Source: Oscillospiraceae bacterium (GTDB lineage: Bacteria; Bacillota; Clostridia; Saccharofermentanales; Fastidiosipilaceae). From it: DNA of 64,000 bases. Position 1 is the first letter of the stretch; each line of letters opens with the position of its first letter. The stretch lies in contig JASBZA010000003.1 in the NCBI GenBank assembly GCA_029983685.1, positions 1 through 64,000 of the forward strand. The letters run 5' to 3'. Of the stretch, positions 42,930 through 52,921 are shown piece by piece. The notes under the pieces were generated by a model that was not told the DNA's origin, did no database searches, and saw only the letters and a program-made list of their open reading frames with translations. The translations under genes and the position numbers were made by a program.

Positions 42930-45394
42930 TGGATACACATAATAACAATGATCTAAAAACGAACGATAAGGATCAGACACCTTTTGAGCCGGTCTTTCCT
43001 ATTATAGAAAATGCCATTGCCCAAGGCGGCGTTAAAGGCATATCACAAGAGATGTTAGAAGAGGTTTTGGTTAAGGCAAGGACCTTGGTTTTGAACCTGG
43101 CTTCTTATTTTCCGGGCCATGAGGATGTCTATAAGGATTTAATTGACGCCATAGAATTTGCCTTTAGAGCCCATATAGACCAGGTCCGTTCCAGCGGAGA
43201 GCCCTATATTCTCCACCCTTTGGAAGTTGCCTTGATTTTAGCGGATCTGGAAATCGATCCCGATACGCTTATAGCGGCCATGCTTCACGACACCATTGAG
43301 GATACGGAAGTTTCTTTGCAGGATATTTCCAACCGTTTCGGTGAAGACGTAGCCATCATGGTGGACGGTGTAACCAAGCTGGAGAAGATGACCTACACTT
43401 CTAAAGAAGAACTTCAGGCCGAGAATTTCAGGAAGATGTTTTTGGCCATGGCCCAGGATATCCGGGTGGTTTTAATTAAGTTGGCAGACCGGCTGCACAA
43501 TATGAGGACCTTGGGTGCTCTGCCTGCCTATAAGCAGGAAAGAACCGCTCAAGAGACCTTAGATATTTATGCCCCTCTGGCCGGTCGACTCGGTGTCTAC
43601 CGCTGGAAGTGGGAGTTAGAGGACCTTTGCTTACGCTATCTGGAGAGTAAGGTTTACTATGAACTGGTCGGGGCCATATCGCAGCGTCGTATCGAACGTG
43701 AACAATATTTGGACGAGGTCATCTTACGTTTAGGTGAAGAAGTGAAGAAGGTGGGCATTAAAGCTGAGATAGCCGGTCGGCCCAAGCACTTCTACAGCAT
43801 TTACCGCAAGATGAAGACCAAGGACAAAACGCTAAGCGAAATCTATGACCTGTTCGCTTGTCGGGTTATCGTGCCTACCGTAACGGATTGCTATGCCGTA
43901 TTGGGTATTGTCCACGACATGTATAGGCCCATGCCCGGCCGTTTCAAGGACTATATCGCTATGCCCAAGTCCAACGGCTACCAGTCTTTACATACTACGG
44001 TTATAGGACCTAAGGGCTTTCCGTTTGAAGTTCAGATTAGAACCGAAGAGATGCACCGGACGGCTGAGTTCGGTGTAGCCGCTCACTGGCGTTACAAGGC
44101 CAAACAAGCCGGTCTTAAGGTTGCCGATACCTACGAGAAGAATTCAGACTCCAACATGAACTGGCTCCAGCAGCTTTTAGACTGGCAAAAGGACATGAAG
44201 GGCAGTTCTGATGAGTACATGGAGTCTCTTCGTAATGGCCTGGTCGATGACGATGTCTATGTCTTTACACCCAAGGGGGATGTGATTTCACTTCCGGCAG
44301 GCTCGGTGACCATCGATTTGGCCTATAAGATTCACTCCGGCGTAGGTAATCACATGTACGGGGCCAAAGTGAACGGTCGTATTGTGCCAATCGATTACGA
44401 ATTGCAAAACGGCGATATCGTGGAGATTTTGACATCGGATAAGGTCCACGGTCCCAGTCGAGATTGGCTGAATCTGGTCCGATCTTCTTCGGCCAAAAAT
44501 AAGATTAACCACTGGTTTAAGCAGGAAAGTAAAGAAGAGGCTGTAAGCCGGGGCAGAGAGGCCATCGAAAAAGAAATTCGCAAAGAAGGCTTCGTCTCCT
44601 TACAGCTCTTAAGGCCGGAATTTTTACAACCGATATTAAAACGCTATTCTTTTAAGAGCGTGGAAGACCTCTATGCCGCTATAGGAAACGGTGCTTCGGG
44701 ACTTACGGCAGCCAGGATAGTGCCTAAACTAAGAGATGAATATATCAAGTCCTTGTCTCCCCAAGAGAGAGCCAGACTGGGCTACCGGATAGGCGAAAAC
44801 GGCCAGGTCCTCTTTAACCCGGTCAATCCGGTCTTAGAACAGGCTAAAGTCATGGCCGAGAAGGGTGAAGAAGGCAGGGCCATAGCCGATAAGAAGCCCA
44901 GTACCCGAGCCAATGAGTTCGGTATCGTGGTGGAAGGCTTGGACAATGTGCTTTTATCCATGGCCAAGTGCTGTAACCCGGTTCCCGGGGATCCTATAAT
45001 CGGCTATATCACCAGAGGCAAAGGGGTGTCTGTCCACCGTAAAGACTGTCCCAATATTAGAGCCATCCTATCCGCCTCGCAAGATTCTGCGGAGAACATG
45101 GAAGAAGCATCGCGCCTGATTGACTGCCACTGGGACGGTGATGAAGGCCACGGCCTATTCCAGGTGCCCATTGTCATCACGGCACGTGATAGGAATCATC
45201 TCTTGGGTGATATTTCTAATGCTATTGCCGAGGAGCGTGTATCTATTGTCTCGGGCCAAATGCAGGCCGTACGAGATGTCACGGCGACTTTGCATTTGAC
45301 GCTTGAAGTAAAAAGTCAAAGCCAATTCGACAGGCTCATGGGCCGTATCAAGTCGGTCCGAGATGTTATAGATGTCAGCCGGGGCGGGGTCTAA
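42926..45394 (+). CDS. relA: bifunctional (p)ppGpp synthetase/hydrolase (RelA/SpoT)
   Basis: A long RSH protein of 822 residues. The HD hydrolase domain has HPLEVALIL and the catalytic AAMLHDTIEDT (HD at 121-122). The synthetase domain has RPKHFYSIYRKMKTK and the product-site region MPKSNGYQSLHTTV. Next come TGS (VFTPKGDVISLP), a zinc-finger-like domain with AKCCNPVPGDPIIGY, and an ACT domain. Both catalytic halves look intact, as expected of the single Firmicutes Rel. It begins with a ~20-residue polar extension rich in Asp and Asn. Confidence 0.96.
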   Translation: MMDTHNNNDLKTNDKDQTPFEPVFPIIENAIAQGGVKGISQEMLEEVLVKARTLVLNLASYFPGHEDVYKDLIDAIEFAFRAHIDQVRSSGEPYILHPLEVALILADLEIDPDTLIAAMLHDTIEDTEVSLQDISNRFGEDVAIMVDGVTKLEKMTYTSKEELQAENFRKMFLAMAQDIRVVLIKLADRLHNMRTLGALPAYKQERTAQETLDIYAPLAGRLGVYRWKWELEDLCLRYLESKVYYELVGAISQRRIEREQYLDEVILRLGEEVKKVGIKAEIAGRPKHFYSIYRKMKTKDKTLSEIYDLFACRVIVPTVTDCYAVLGIVHDMYRPMPGRFKDYIAMPKSNGYQSLHTTVIGPKGFPFEVQIRTEEMHRTAEFGVAAHWRYKAKQAGLKVADTYEKNSDSNMNWLQQLLDWQKDMKGSSDEYMESLRNGLVDDDVYVFTPKGDVISLPAGSVTIDLAYKIHSGVGNHMYGAKVNGRIVPIDYELQNGDIVEILTSDKVHGPSRDWLNLVRSSSAKNKINHWFKQESKEEAVSRGREAIEKEIRKEGFVSLQLLRPEFLQPILKRYSFKSVEDLYAAIGNGASGLTAARIVPKLRDEYIKSLSPQERARLGYRIGENGQVLFNPVNPVLEQAKVMAEKGEEGRAIADKKPSTRANEFGIVVEGLDNVLLSMAKCCNPVPGDPIIGYITRGKGVSVHRKDCPNIRAILSASQDSAENMEEASRLIDCHWDGDEGHGLFQVPIVITARDRNHLLGDISNAIAEERVSIVSGQMQAVRDVTATLHLTLEVKSQSQFDRLMGRIKSVRDVIDVSRGGV

Positions 45395-45469
45395 AAGCCC
45401 GTCCCTTAAGGCTTTAGCCCGGCATTGTTTCAGAATCAAAACGTTTGTCACCAAAATGAAATATTAAAT

Positions 45470-45485
45470 TATCCATATTTAGTGG
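45470..45485 (+). promoter_or_regulatory. possible weaker second NrdR box
   Basis: The bases CCATATTTAGTGG around 45473-45485 match about ten of the thirteen central positions of the NrdR consensus and lie about 33 bases upstream of the stronger site. NrdR boxes usually occur in pairs about 31-32 bases apart, so this is plausible but weak. Confidence 0.3.
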
Positions 45486-45502
45486 TGCTTGCCCTAGCCA
45501 CC

Positions 45503-45518
45503 CCACAATATATGGTGT
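45503..45518 (+). promoter_or_regulatory. NrdR box
   Basis: CCACAATATATGGTGT matches 14 of 16 positions of the NrdR operator consensus acaCwATATaTwGtgt. It is 89 bases upstream of the nrdJ ATG and just before a TGC-TAATTT extended -10-like element (45530-45538). NrdR represses ribonucleotide reductase genes when dATP is abundant. A hairpin (CCCGACCC 45546-45553 with GGGTCGGG 45561-45568) lies in the leader between box and gene without a T run. Confidence 0.65.
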
Positions 45519-45606
45519 AATATGACATTTGCTAATTTGCTTGACCCCGACCCACTTACCGGGTCGGGAATGAAGAGCAAACATTATACAAGATGTGGAG
45601 AGTACT

Positions 45607-48600
45607 ATGGCAAAAGAATTAAAGGACTTAATCCGTCGCTATTACACGAAAGAATTGGAAGGTAAGGGAAAGAAGAAAACCGTCTACGATCTATTCGATT
45701 GGGAGAAGCGGGATGTCATGTTGAAAGACTACAAGACCGGCAAGGTCTTGACCGAGATGAAAGGGGTATCCTTTCCGACCCACTATTCTCAGAATGCGGT
45801 AGACATCATCGTCTCTAAGTATTTCCGCAAGGCTGGCGTGCCCAAGACCGGTCACGAGACATCTTTGCAGCAGGTCGTTCACCGCATGGTGGACTTCTGG
45901 GTCGGCGCTCTGGTGGATGAGAAGATGGTAACAGAAGAAGAGGGTCAGATTCTCTATGACGAGATCGCCTATCTGATGATCAGCCAACGCTTCGCCCCCA
46001 ACTCCCCCCAGTGGTTTAACACCGGTTTGAAAAGATCTTATGGCATCACCGGCGGTAAATCCAACCTCTATTACTATGACGAGCAAGAAGGAAAAGTAAA
46101 AATTTCCGAGGATGATTACACCAGGACTCAGGCCTCAGCTTGCTTCATCTTGTCTGTCCAAGATAAGCTTTTGGGTCCCCACTCCATTTCGGAGTCCTAT
46201 GTAACCGAGACCAAGCTTTTTAAGGGCGGTTCGGGAACCGGGTCCAACTTCTCGGCCATTCGCGGCTTAGGGGAGAAGCTTTCCGGAGGCGGCGTGTCTT
46301 CCGGTCTTATGTCTTTCTTGCGCGGTTTGGACCGAAATGCCGGAGCCATCAAGTCCGGCGGTACCACCAGAAGAGCAGCCAAGATGGTTTGCTTGGATAT
46401 TGACCACCCCGATATCGAGTCTTTCATTAATTGGAAGAGCCAAGAAGAGGACAAGGTTTTGGCCCTGATGAAGATGGGCTATGACGGCGATATCGACGGT
46501 GAAGCTTACAATACCGTATCCGGCCAGAACTCCAATAACTCTATTCGTATCCATGACGACTTCATGGAGAAGGTACAGAAATTAGATATCCATCCCGAAG
46601 CAACCGTCACGCTCAAAGGTCGGGTAGACCCCAGCGTCAATAAGGAAGTGTCGGTCTCCAAGCTTTGGGAAGAGTTTAATACAGCTGCTTGGCGCTGCGC
46701 CGATCCTGCCCCCCAGTTTACCGATACTTTCAACGCCTGGCATACTTGTCCGGCCGGTGAAGACGGTGAAGTAGGGTCAGCCCATAACCGCTTGAACTCG
46801 ACTAACCCCTGCGGTGAATATGCCTTCCTGGATGATACCTCTTGTAACTTGGCTTCTATTAATATTTATAATTTCTACGATACCGAGACCGGTACTTTCG
46901 ACTTAGAAGGCTACCTCCATACGATTTCTCTGGTACAGCTGGTTTTGGAAGCCTCCATCCACTGGGGACAATTCCCCACCGAAGATATCGCCAGAAGGAC
47001 CTATTTGTTCCGTACAACGGGCTTAGGTTTGGCCAACTTATCTTCCTTACTCATGGTCATGGGAGTTCCTTACGATTCGAATGAGGCCAGAACGTACGCA
47101 GCCAGCTTAGTCGGTGTTTTAACCGGCCAAAGCTATCTGATTTCCGCCCTTATGGCACGCCAATTGGGACCTTTTGCCAAATATGAGATTAATAAACCTT
47201 ATATGCAAAGGGTCATCCGTAACCACGCCAGAGTAGCCGGCGCCAGACAGGACAAGCCCGAAGAACTCAACTATGAGCCCATTATGATTAATCATAAGAT
47301 GCTGGAAATCATGGAGCAGAAACAGTTGTCCGAGACCTTGATTGAGGTTTGGAAAGAAGCGCTTAAATTGGGTGAATCTTACGGTTTCCGTAATGCCCAG
47401 GTCTCCGTTATGGCACCTACCGGTACCATCTCTTTTGCCATGGACTGCGGTGCTACCAGTATTGAGCCTTTCTTCTCCCATATTAGCTATAAGAAGCTGG
47501 TAGGTGGCGGCGCCATGGTTATTACCAACCCCGTCATTGCCGATGCACTTAAGAACTTAGGCTACAGCCCCGAAGAAGTGAAGGATATTGTTGACTATGT
47601 CGGCCGCAAGGATGAAAACGGCATGATTATTGACGGCAAGATCGAAGGTGCTCCCCACCTCAAAGATGAGCATCTGCCTATCTTTGATACCGCCAATGTC
47701 TGCGGAACCGGTAAGCGTTATATTGCGCCCAAGGGCCATGTTCTCATGGTAGCCGCTTTAACACCTTTGGTCTCCGGTGCTATTTCCAAGACTGTAAACC
47801 TGCCCAAGCATGCTACGGTCGAAGACTTCAAGGATGTTCATAATTTGGCCTGGAGAACCGGTGTCAAAGGTATAACCCTGTATCGTGACGGCTCTAAGAA
47901 TGCCCAGCCTTTAAATAACACGGTGGACTTAGAAGATTCTAAGCAGGACTTAGACAATCTGAATTATCAGGACTTATTAGCCTATGCCAAAGAAGCCCAG
48001 AAGACTATCCAGATGAGAGAACACAATCCCTCCATCCGGACTAAGATTAAGGGTATTCGCTCCGGCAGAACCCACCCGGCTCAGATTGATAATATCAAAA
48101 TCTACACTACGGTAAATCGTGATGATGAGGGTAATATCTCCGAGATTTACATTACGACAGACCGTGAAGGTACCACGATCATGGGCCTGCTGAACTCCCT
48201 GTCCAAGACCATCTCGGTTATGCTCCAATATCACATCCCCGCCGAGAAGGTTTCCAAGATGCTTCGTGGCCAAAAGTACGAGCCCTACGGCTTCGTCCAA
48301 CGCCACCCTAATATTAAGTACGTATCGTCTATCTCGGATTTGATTTCCAAGATTATCGATATTGAGTTAGGAGACTACAGTAGAGTCCAGGTGAAGCCGG
48401 ACGGCAAGACCAACGTCAAAGCTCTGCCCGATCCTGAAGAATCCGCTGAGCTTCAAGGCGATAATCTCTTCACGGATGAGGAAGATGCTAAGTGCAGAGA
48501 AAACTTCAACCGTATTGTAGAGGAGAAGACACAGGAATTGATGGACGATGATAATGAGGCTTACGATGATGCAGACTCCTTTACACAGAGTTTCATCCAC

Positions 48601-48741
48601 GAGTCGGCCAGAGAAGCGGCTACACACGGAACCCGCCTCTATGATGGATCGGTTTGCCCCACGTGCTCATCCACCCGTATGGTCCAAAACGGTACTTGTA
48701 AGGTCTGCCTTGATTGCGGTACCACAACCGGTTGCTCCTGA
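45607..48741 (+). CDS. nrdJ: vitamin B12-dependent (class II) ribonucleotide reductase
   Basis: Reduces ribonucleotides to deoxyribonucleotides using adenosylcobalamin instead of oxygen. About 1044 residues with the barrel blocks SPQWFNTGL, TQASACFILSV, STNPCGEYAFLDDTSCNLAS, and GLGLANLSSLLMVMG. A C-terminal zinc-ribbon-like tail CPTCSSTR...CKVCLDCGTTTGC carries redox/metal cysteines. The ATG at 45607 has GGAGAG upstream; a GTG at 45595 would add four residues. No cobalamin riboswitch is seen upstream, but a NrdR-like box is. Terminator downstream. Confidence 0.96.
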   Translation: MAKELKDLIRRYYTKELEGKGKKKTVYDLFDWEKRDVMLKDYKTGKVLTEMKGVSFPTHYSQNAVDIIVSKYFRKAGVPKTGHETSLQQVVHRMVDFWVGALVDEKMVTEEEGQILYDEIAYLMISQRFAPNSPQWFNTGLKRSYGITGGKSNLYYYDEQEGKVKISEDDYTRTQASACFILSVQDKLLGPHSISESYVTETKLFKGGSGTGSNFSAIRGLGEKLSGGGVSSGLMSFLRGLDRNAGAIKSGGTTRRAAKMVCLDIDHPDIESFINWKSQEEDKVLALMKMGYDGDIDGEAYNTVSGQNSNNSIRIHDDFMEKVQKLDIHPEATVTLKGRVDPSVNKEVSVSKLWEEFNTAAWRCADPAPQFTDTFNAWHTCPAGEDGEVGSAHNRLNSTNPCGEYAFLDDTSCNLASINIYNFYDTETGTFDLEGYLHTISLVQLVLEASIHWGQFPTEDIARRTYLFRTTGLGLANLSSLLMVMGVPYDSNEARTYAASLVGVLTGQSYLISALMARQLGPFAKYEINKPYMQRVIRNHARVAGARQDKPEELNYEPIMINHKMLEIMEQKQLSETLIEVWKEALKLGESYGFRNAQVSVMAPTGTISFAMDCGATSIEPFFSHISYKKLVGGGAMVITNPVIADALKNLGYSPEEVKDIVDYVGRKDENGMIIDGKIEGAPHLKDEHLPIFDTANVCGTGKRYIAPKGHVLMVAALTPLVSGAISKTVNLPKHATVEDFKDVHNLAWRTGVKGITLYRDGSKNAQPLNNTVDLEDSKQDLDNLNYQDLLAYAKEAQKTIQMREHNPSIRTKIKGIRSGRTHPAQIDNIKIYTTVNRDDEGNISEIYITTDREGTTIMGLLNSLSKTISVMLQYHIPAEKVSKMLRGQKYEPYGFVQRHPNIKYVSSISDLISKIIDIELGDYSRVQVKPDGKTNVKALPDPEESAELQGDNLFTDEEDAKCRENFNRIVEEKTQELMDDDNEAYDDADSFTQSFIHESAREAATHGTRLYDGSVCPTCSSTRMVQNGTCKVCLDCGTTTGCS

Positions 48742-48765
48742 TAGACCTATAAAATAAAAGCCTAA

Positions 48766-48824
48766 GCCCGGTGTGAAAACCGGGCATAAAAAAAGCGACA
48801 TCTCTTTATGGATGTCGCTTTTTT
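48766..48824. terminator. double hairpin terminator between nrdJ and RNase J
   Basis: A first hairpin GCCCGGT/ACCGGGC lies at 48766-48785. A second, stronger one follows: GCGACATC (48795-48802) pairs with GATGTCGC (48811-48818), preceded by an A run and followed by six Ts. The flanking A and T runs make it suitable for both strands, fitting the convergent genes. Confidence 0.88.
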
Positions 48825-48850
48825 ATGCCTAATTTAGTTGAAAACAGGTC

Positions 48851-50992
48851 TTAGATTTCGGTTACTGACACCAGGGTCACGGGCCGGCGACCGGTTTTAC
48901 CGTAGAAATAATTTTGCAGATCATTTCTAAAGTGGCGAGATCTGAGGCTTGAGACCAGCTTATTGGAATTTTGCCGGTTCTTTTTGACATAGGATTCGAC
49001 GAAAGAGGCTATCTGGTCATTGATATCCGAGAAATCTCTGTCGGTGTCCAAGATGGCACCGTAAGATAAAATAGAAGGCTTAGACACTAAATTGCTGTTC
49101 TTATCTAAGACAATGGAAACAGAAACCACACCGTCCGAACTTAAGTCTTTTCTTTGCTGCAGGGCCAAAGAATCTTGACTTGTTACCTGTGTACCGTCAA
49201 TCAAGACCGCTTCGGCCGAAGTGTAACCGCCGATTCGGGCATGATTCGGGTTACACTCGAAGATATCTCCGTTATTCAAGATAAAGATATTTCCCCAATC
49301 CATACCTAATTCATGAGCCAGAGCGCCGTGGTTATAGAGCATGCGGTATTCTCCGTGGATGGGAATAAAGTACTGCGGTTTCAAGAGGTGGTGCATGAGC
49401 TTATGCTCTTCACGGTTGGCGTGGCCTGAGACATGGATGGCCGCAATATCCGAATAGACGACCTTGGCACCGCGCTTATAAAGCTCATCAATCACGCGGA
49501 AGATTGGCTTCTCATTGCCGGGGATAGGGGTAGCTGAGATGATTACGGTGTCTCCGTCCTGAATTTCTACGGACCTATGTTCGGCATAAGCCATCCTGGT
49601 CAAAGCCGACATGGGTTCACCCTGCGACCCGGTCGAGATAATACAGATTTCGTCCGGACGGAAATTATTGACCTCTTGAAGTTCTATCAGCGTATTGGCC
49701 TTCATATGGATATAGCCCAGTTTATTGGCGGCATTAAAGACGTTCAGCATAGACCGGCCGACCAAGGCGACCTTACGGCCGACTTCTTCGGCTGCCGAGA
49801 TGATTTGTTGAACGCGGCTGACGTTGGAGGAGAAGGTGGCAACAAAAATTCTTCCCTCGGCCAAGGCAAATTGCTGGGCAAAAGTCTGACCTACTGTCTT
49901 TTCGGACATTGTAAAACCGGGACGGTTGACGTTGGTCGATTCCCCTAAGTAGAGGAGTACGCCTTCTTGGCCCAGTTGAGCCAGCCTGGCCAGGTCAATG
50001 GATTCGCCGTTAACCGGTGTGTAGTCGACTTTAAAGTCACCCGACGCCACGGCTATGCCGGCCGGGCTCTTGATAGCCAGGCAGAAGGCATCGGCTATGG
50101 AGTGGTTTACATTGATAAACTCAATCTCGAAGACACCGGCTCGTCTGCTTTGGCCGGGTTTTACGGCATAGACTTGCCTGCTGTATTGGCGAATGCCCCG
50201 GTCTTCAAACTTGGTCTTGATAAGCTCAGCGGCTAGTTTACCGGCATAAATAGGCACGTTTTTCTTAATCTTGGGCATGAGATAAGGCAAAGATCCGATA
50301 TGATCCTCATGACCATGGGTAATAAAGATAGCTCTGAGCTTGTCGACATTGTCTAAGACATAGTTAAAGTCGGGGATAACTGCATCAATACCGGGCTGGC
50401 TTTCTTCGGGGAAGAGTACACCGCAGTCGACAATAATCATGTCATTGCCGTATTCAAAGACCGTCATATTTTTGCCGATTTCCATGAGGCCGCCCAAGGG
50501 GATAACCTTCAAGGTATCGGATGATAAATTCTTGGTGTTTTCTTTCAGATGGTCTTGGGCTCTTCTGATATTAGTTCCGCGTATGGCCCCCGGTCTGAAA
50601 CTGGGAAACTGCAATTGTGGACTCATGACGGGTTCGGTCTTGCCGCTGGGACTATGGTTTTCACGACCGGTCTTATGCTTGGCATTATCGGTACGGTTCC
50701 TGGCCCAAGTAGGGCCGCCGGAACTTTCTGCCTTTCGCGTACGGTTCTTATTATTGCGGTTATAAGACTTATTCTTATTCGAATTAGAAGTGCCGTTAGC
50801 TGCTTTGTGATTAGCCTTGTTAGAGCCGGAATAGCTTTTTTTGCCGTTGGTGTTCTTAGACCTGGGTTTGGCGCTGAAGTTGCTGCTGTTATTGTTCTGA
50901 TTGTATTCTTGCATTCTCTCTTTAAAATTCTTCGTTCGTCTGGGCTTGTCGGATGGAGCATGAGACTCCTTGCCCCTGTTTGTATTAGACAT
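48851..50992 (-). CDS. rnj: ribonuclease J with long basic N-terminal extension
   Basis: A metallo-beta-lactamase/beta-CASP RNase (endonuclease and 5'-3' exonuclease) for mRNA decay and rRNA maturation. The core begins near residue 161 (LKVIPLGGLMEIGKN) with the metal motif HGHEDH at 226-231, and later GSQGEPMSALTRMA and HVSGHANREEHKLM. The total is 713 residues against about 555 for typical RNase J. The first 160 are a low-complexity region rich in Asn, Lys, Ser and Arg, probably disordered and RNA-binding. Convergent with nrdJ, divergent from pepF. Confidence 0.95.
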   Translation of the reverse strand: MSNTNRGKESHAPSDKPRRTKNFKERMQEYNQNNNSSNFSAKPRSKNTNGKKSYSGSNKANHKAANGTSNSNKNKSYNRNNKNRTRKAESSGGPTWARNRTDNAKHKTGRENHSPSGKTEPVMSPQLQFPSFRPGAIRGTNIRRAQDHLKENTKNLSSDTLKVIPLGGLMEIGKNMTVFEYGNDMIIVDCGVLFPEESQPGIDAVIPDFNYVLDNVDKLRAIFITHGHEDHIGSLPYLMPKIKKNVPIYAGKLAAELIKTKFEDRGIRQYSRQVYAVKPGQSRRAGVFEIEFINVNHSIADAFCLAIKSPAGIAVASGDFKVDYTPVNGESIDLARLAQLGQEGVLLYLGESTNVNRPGFTMSEKTVGQTFAQQFALAEGRIFVATFSSNVSRVQQIISAAEEVGRKVALVGRSMLNVFNAANKLGYIHMKANTLIELQEVNNFRPDEICIISTGSQGEPMSALTRMAYAEHRSVEIQDGDTVIISATPIPGNEKPIFRVIDELYKRGAKVVYSDIAAIHVSGHANREEHKLMHHLLKPQYFIPIHGEYRMLYNHGALAHELGMDWGNIFILNNGDIFECNPNHARIGGYTSAEAVLIDGTQVTSQDSLALQQRKDLSSDGVVSVSIVLDKNSNLVSKPSILSYGAILDTDRDFSDINDQIASFVESYVKKNRQNSNKLVSSLRSRHFRNDLQNYFYGKTGRRPVTLVSVTEI

Positions 50993-51049
50993 AGAGGTCC
51001 TTTCTTATATGATGAAAAATAGCTAACTGCATTATACATGTTTTGGCAT

Positions 51050-51055
51050 TATAAT
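51050..51055 (+). promoter_or_regulatory. candidate -10 element for pepF
   Basis: TATAAT lies 39 bases upstream of the pepF ATG in the divergent gap after RNase J. No good -35 at normal spacing is visible. Confidence 0.35.
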
Positions 51056-51094
51056 GTTGGCCAAAGCTTTGCGAAGGAAGGAGACTATTAGGAT

Positions 51095-52891
51095 ATGAAT
51101 GATGATAAACGAAAGCTCAGAGAGGACGGCAGCTGGGATTTAAGCCCGCTTTATGAGAGCCCTGAGGACCCTCGGATAGAAGAAGATTTTAAAACTTTGG
51201 ATGAATCTATAAAGGATTTGGCCAAATTATTAGAAGACACACCTGTAGAAGCCGGACGAGGCAAAGAGCTGGCAGAAGTAATCGAAAAATTAAGTGATCT
51301 TCTACGTGTCGCTAATCGCTTATCGGCCTACTACGGCTTATCCGGTTCGACCGATACCAAAGCTTCCTGGGCATTGGCCGGGGAGATGCGCTTAGGCCAG
51401 GCATGGGCACCTTTAGATGCCTTGATGGTAGAGATCCAGACCTTAGTCCGGGCCCAGATAGCAGATGAGATAAAGAAAACACCGGCCCTTGAACCTTATG
51501 CCTTTTGGTTAGAAGAAGTGAGGTCTGAAGCCCGCTTCAGCTTGGCCCCTGAGATGGAAGAACTCTTAGCCAATGTGAATCTTTACGGTGTATCTGCTTG
51601 GTCCAATCTTCAGTCCGGCCTTACTAGCAGCGTTACCGGTACGTTCAGAGGCGAAGAAAAGAGTCTGACACAGATTCGAAATTTGGCCTATGATCCCGAT
51701 AAAACGGTCCGCCACGAGGCCTATGAAACCGAATTATCCATGTACCCTAAGATTGAAGATTCTTTGGCACCGGCCCTTAACTCTATCAAAGGCTATGTTG
51801 TTTATATGGGGAAGAAGAGAGGCTATGAGAGTCCTTTGGATGAGAGTCTCTTTAAATCCCGTATGACCCGTCCGACTTTGGAGGCCTTAATCGGCGCTAT
51901 GGAAGAACAAAAGGATGTTTTTGTTCGCTACTTTTTGGCCAAAGCCAAATATCTGGGAGACGAGAAGCTTCACTGGGCCGATTTATTTGCACCTATAGGA
52001 AAGATGCCTTCGGGATACAGCGTGGAAGATGCAAGAGACATGCTGGTGAAGTCTTTTAATGATCTTCATCCGCCTATTGCGCATATTATTGCGCGTGCTT
52101 TCGATGAAAATTGGATCGATTTCTACCCCAAACAAGGTAAGGTCGGAGGCGCCTTTTGCTCTAATCAAGGAGAATTAAAGCAGTCTTATGTATTAACCAA
52201 TTTCGACGGATCTTTCTCGGCGATTGATACTTTGGCCCATGAATTAGGTCATGCCTATCATGGTTCCAGAATTGAAGACCACGAGATTCTGAATCGTTCC
52301 TACAGTATGCCGGTGGCCGAGACCGCTTCGACCTTTAACGAAACACATTTCTTGTTGGAATCTTTGGAAAAAACCCAAGATTCGGAAGAAAAACTGGGGC
52401 TCTTGGACGGCTTTTTGATGAATACTAGTCAGGTTATTAACGACATCTTATCGAGATTCTTGTTTGAATCCGAAGTCTTTGACCGGGTCGGCAAAGAAAA
52501 TCTGAATAGCCAAGACCTGCAAGACATCATGCACAGAGCCCAAGTGACCGCTTACGGGCAAGGCTTAGAGGAAGACAGTCTCAATCCCTATATGTGGGCT
52601 TGTAAGGGCCATTATTATTCGGCCGGACTGAGCTTTTATAATTTCCCCTATGCATTTGGTGCACTTTTTGCCATGGGACTTTATAAGAAAGTTCAAGAAG
52701 AAGGCCCTTCCTTTATGGAGAAATACGATGCTATGCTGACCGACACAACCATTTCGACGGTAGAAGAAGTCGGCCAAAGAGTCGGTTTTGATTTCCAAGA
52801 TAAGGCTTTCTGGGAAGAAAGTTTGGAAGCATTCTTACCTTATGTAGAAGAGTTCGAACAGCTGGTTGATCAGTTAAGTAAACCAATATAG
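51095..52891 (+). CDS. pepF: oligoendopeptidase F
   Basis: A cytoplasmic M3 metallopeptidase that degrades oligopeptides. The 598-residue protein has the zinc motif HELGH (382-386, in LAHELGHAYHG) with the third ligand expected in the NRSYSMPVAETASTFNE region. The N-terminal helical domain begins SWDLSPLYESPEDP, as in PepF. AAGGAGACTATTAGG precedes the ATG. It is a single-gene unit facing the TraX-like gene. Confidence 0.96.
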   Translation: MNDDKRKLREDGSWDLSPLYESPEDPRIEEDFKTLDESIKDLAKLLEDTPVEAGRGKELAEVIEKLSDLLRVANRLSAYYGLSGSTDTKASWALAGEMRLGQAWAPLDALMVEIQTLVRAQIADEIKKTPALEPYAFWLEEVRSEARFSLAPEMEELLANVNLYGVSAWSNLQSGLTSSVTGTFRGEEKSLTQIRNLAYDPDKTVRHEAYETELSMYPKIEDSLAPALNSIKGYVVYMGKKRGYESPLDESLFKSRMTRPTLEALIGAMEEQKDVFVRYFLAKAKYLGDEKLHWADLFAPIGKMPSGYSVEDARDMLVKSFNDLHPPIAHIIARAFDENWIDFYPKQGKVGGAFCSNQGELKQSYVLTNFDGSFSAIDTLAHELGHAYHGSRIEDHEILNRSYSMPVAETASTFNETHFLLESLEKTQDSEEKLGLLDGFLMNTSQVINDILSRFLFESEVFDRVGKENLNSQDLQDIMHRAQVTAYGQGLEEDSLNPYMWACKGHYYSAGLSFYNFPYAFGALFAMGLYKKVQEEGPSFMEKYDAMLTDTTISTVEEVGQRVGFDFQDKAFWEESLEAFLPYVEEFEQLVDQLSKPI

Positions 52892-52921
52892 TTAAGACAA
52901 GAGAGAGTATCCTGGAGGTCG

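Noticed and set aside
45543..45568. Rho-independent terminator in the nrdJ leader.
   Set aside because: The hairpin is strong, but no T run follows on either strand.
45395..45606. Cobalamin riboswitch before the B12-dependent reductase.
   Set aside because: I find no B12-box-like conserved core, and the leader is short. The structure seen is a single simple hairpin without an expression platform.
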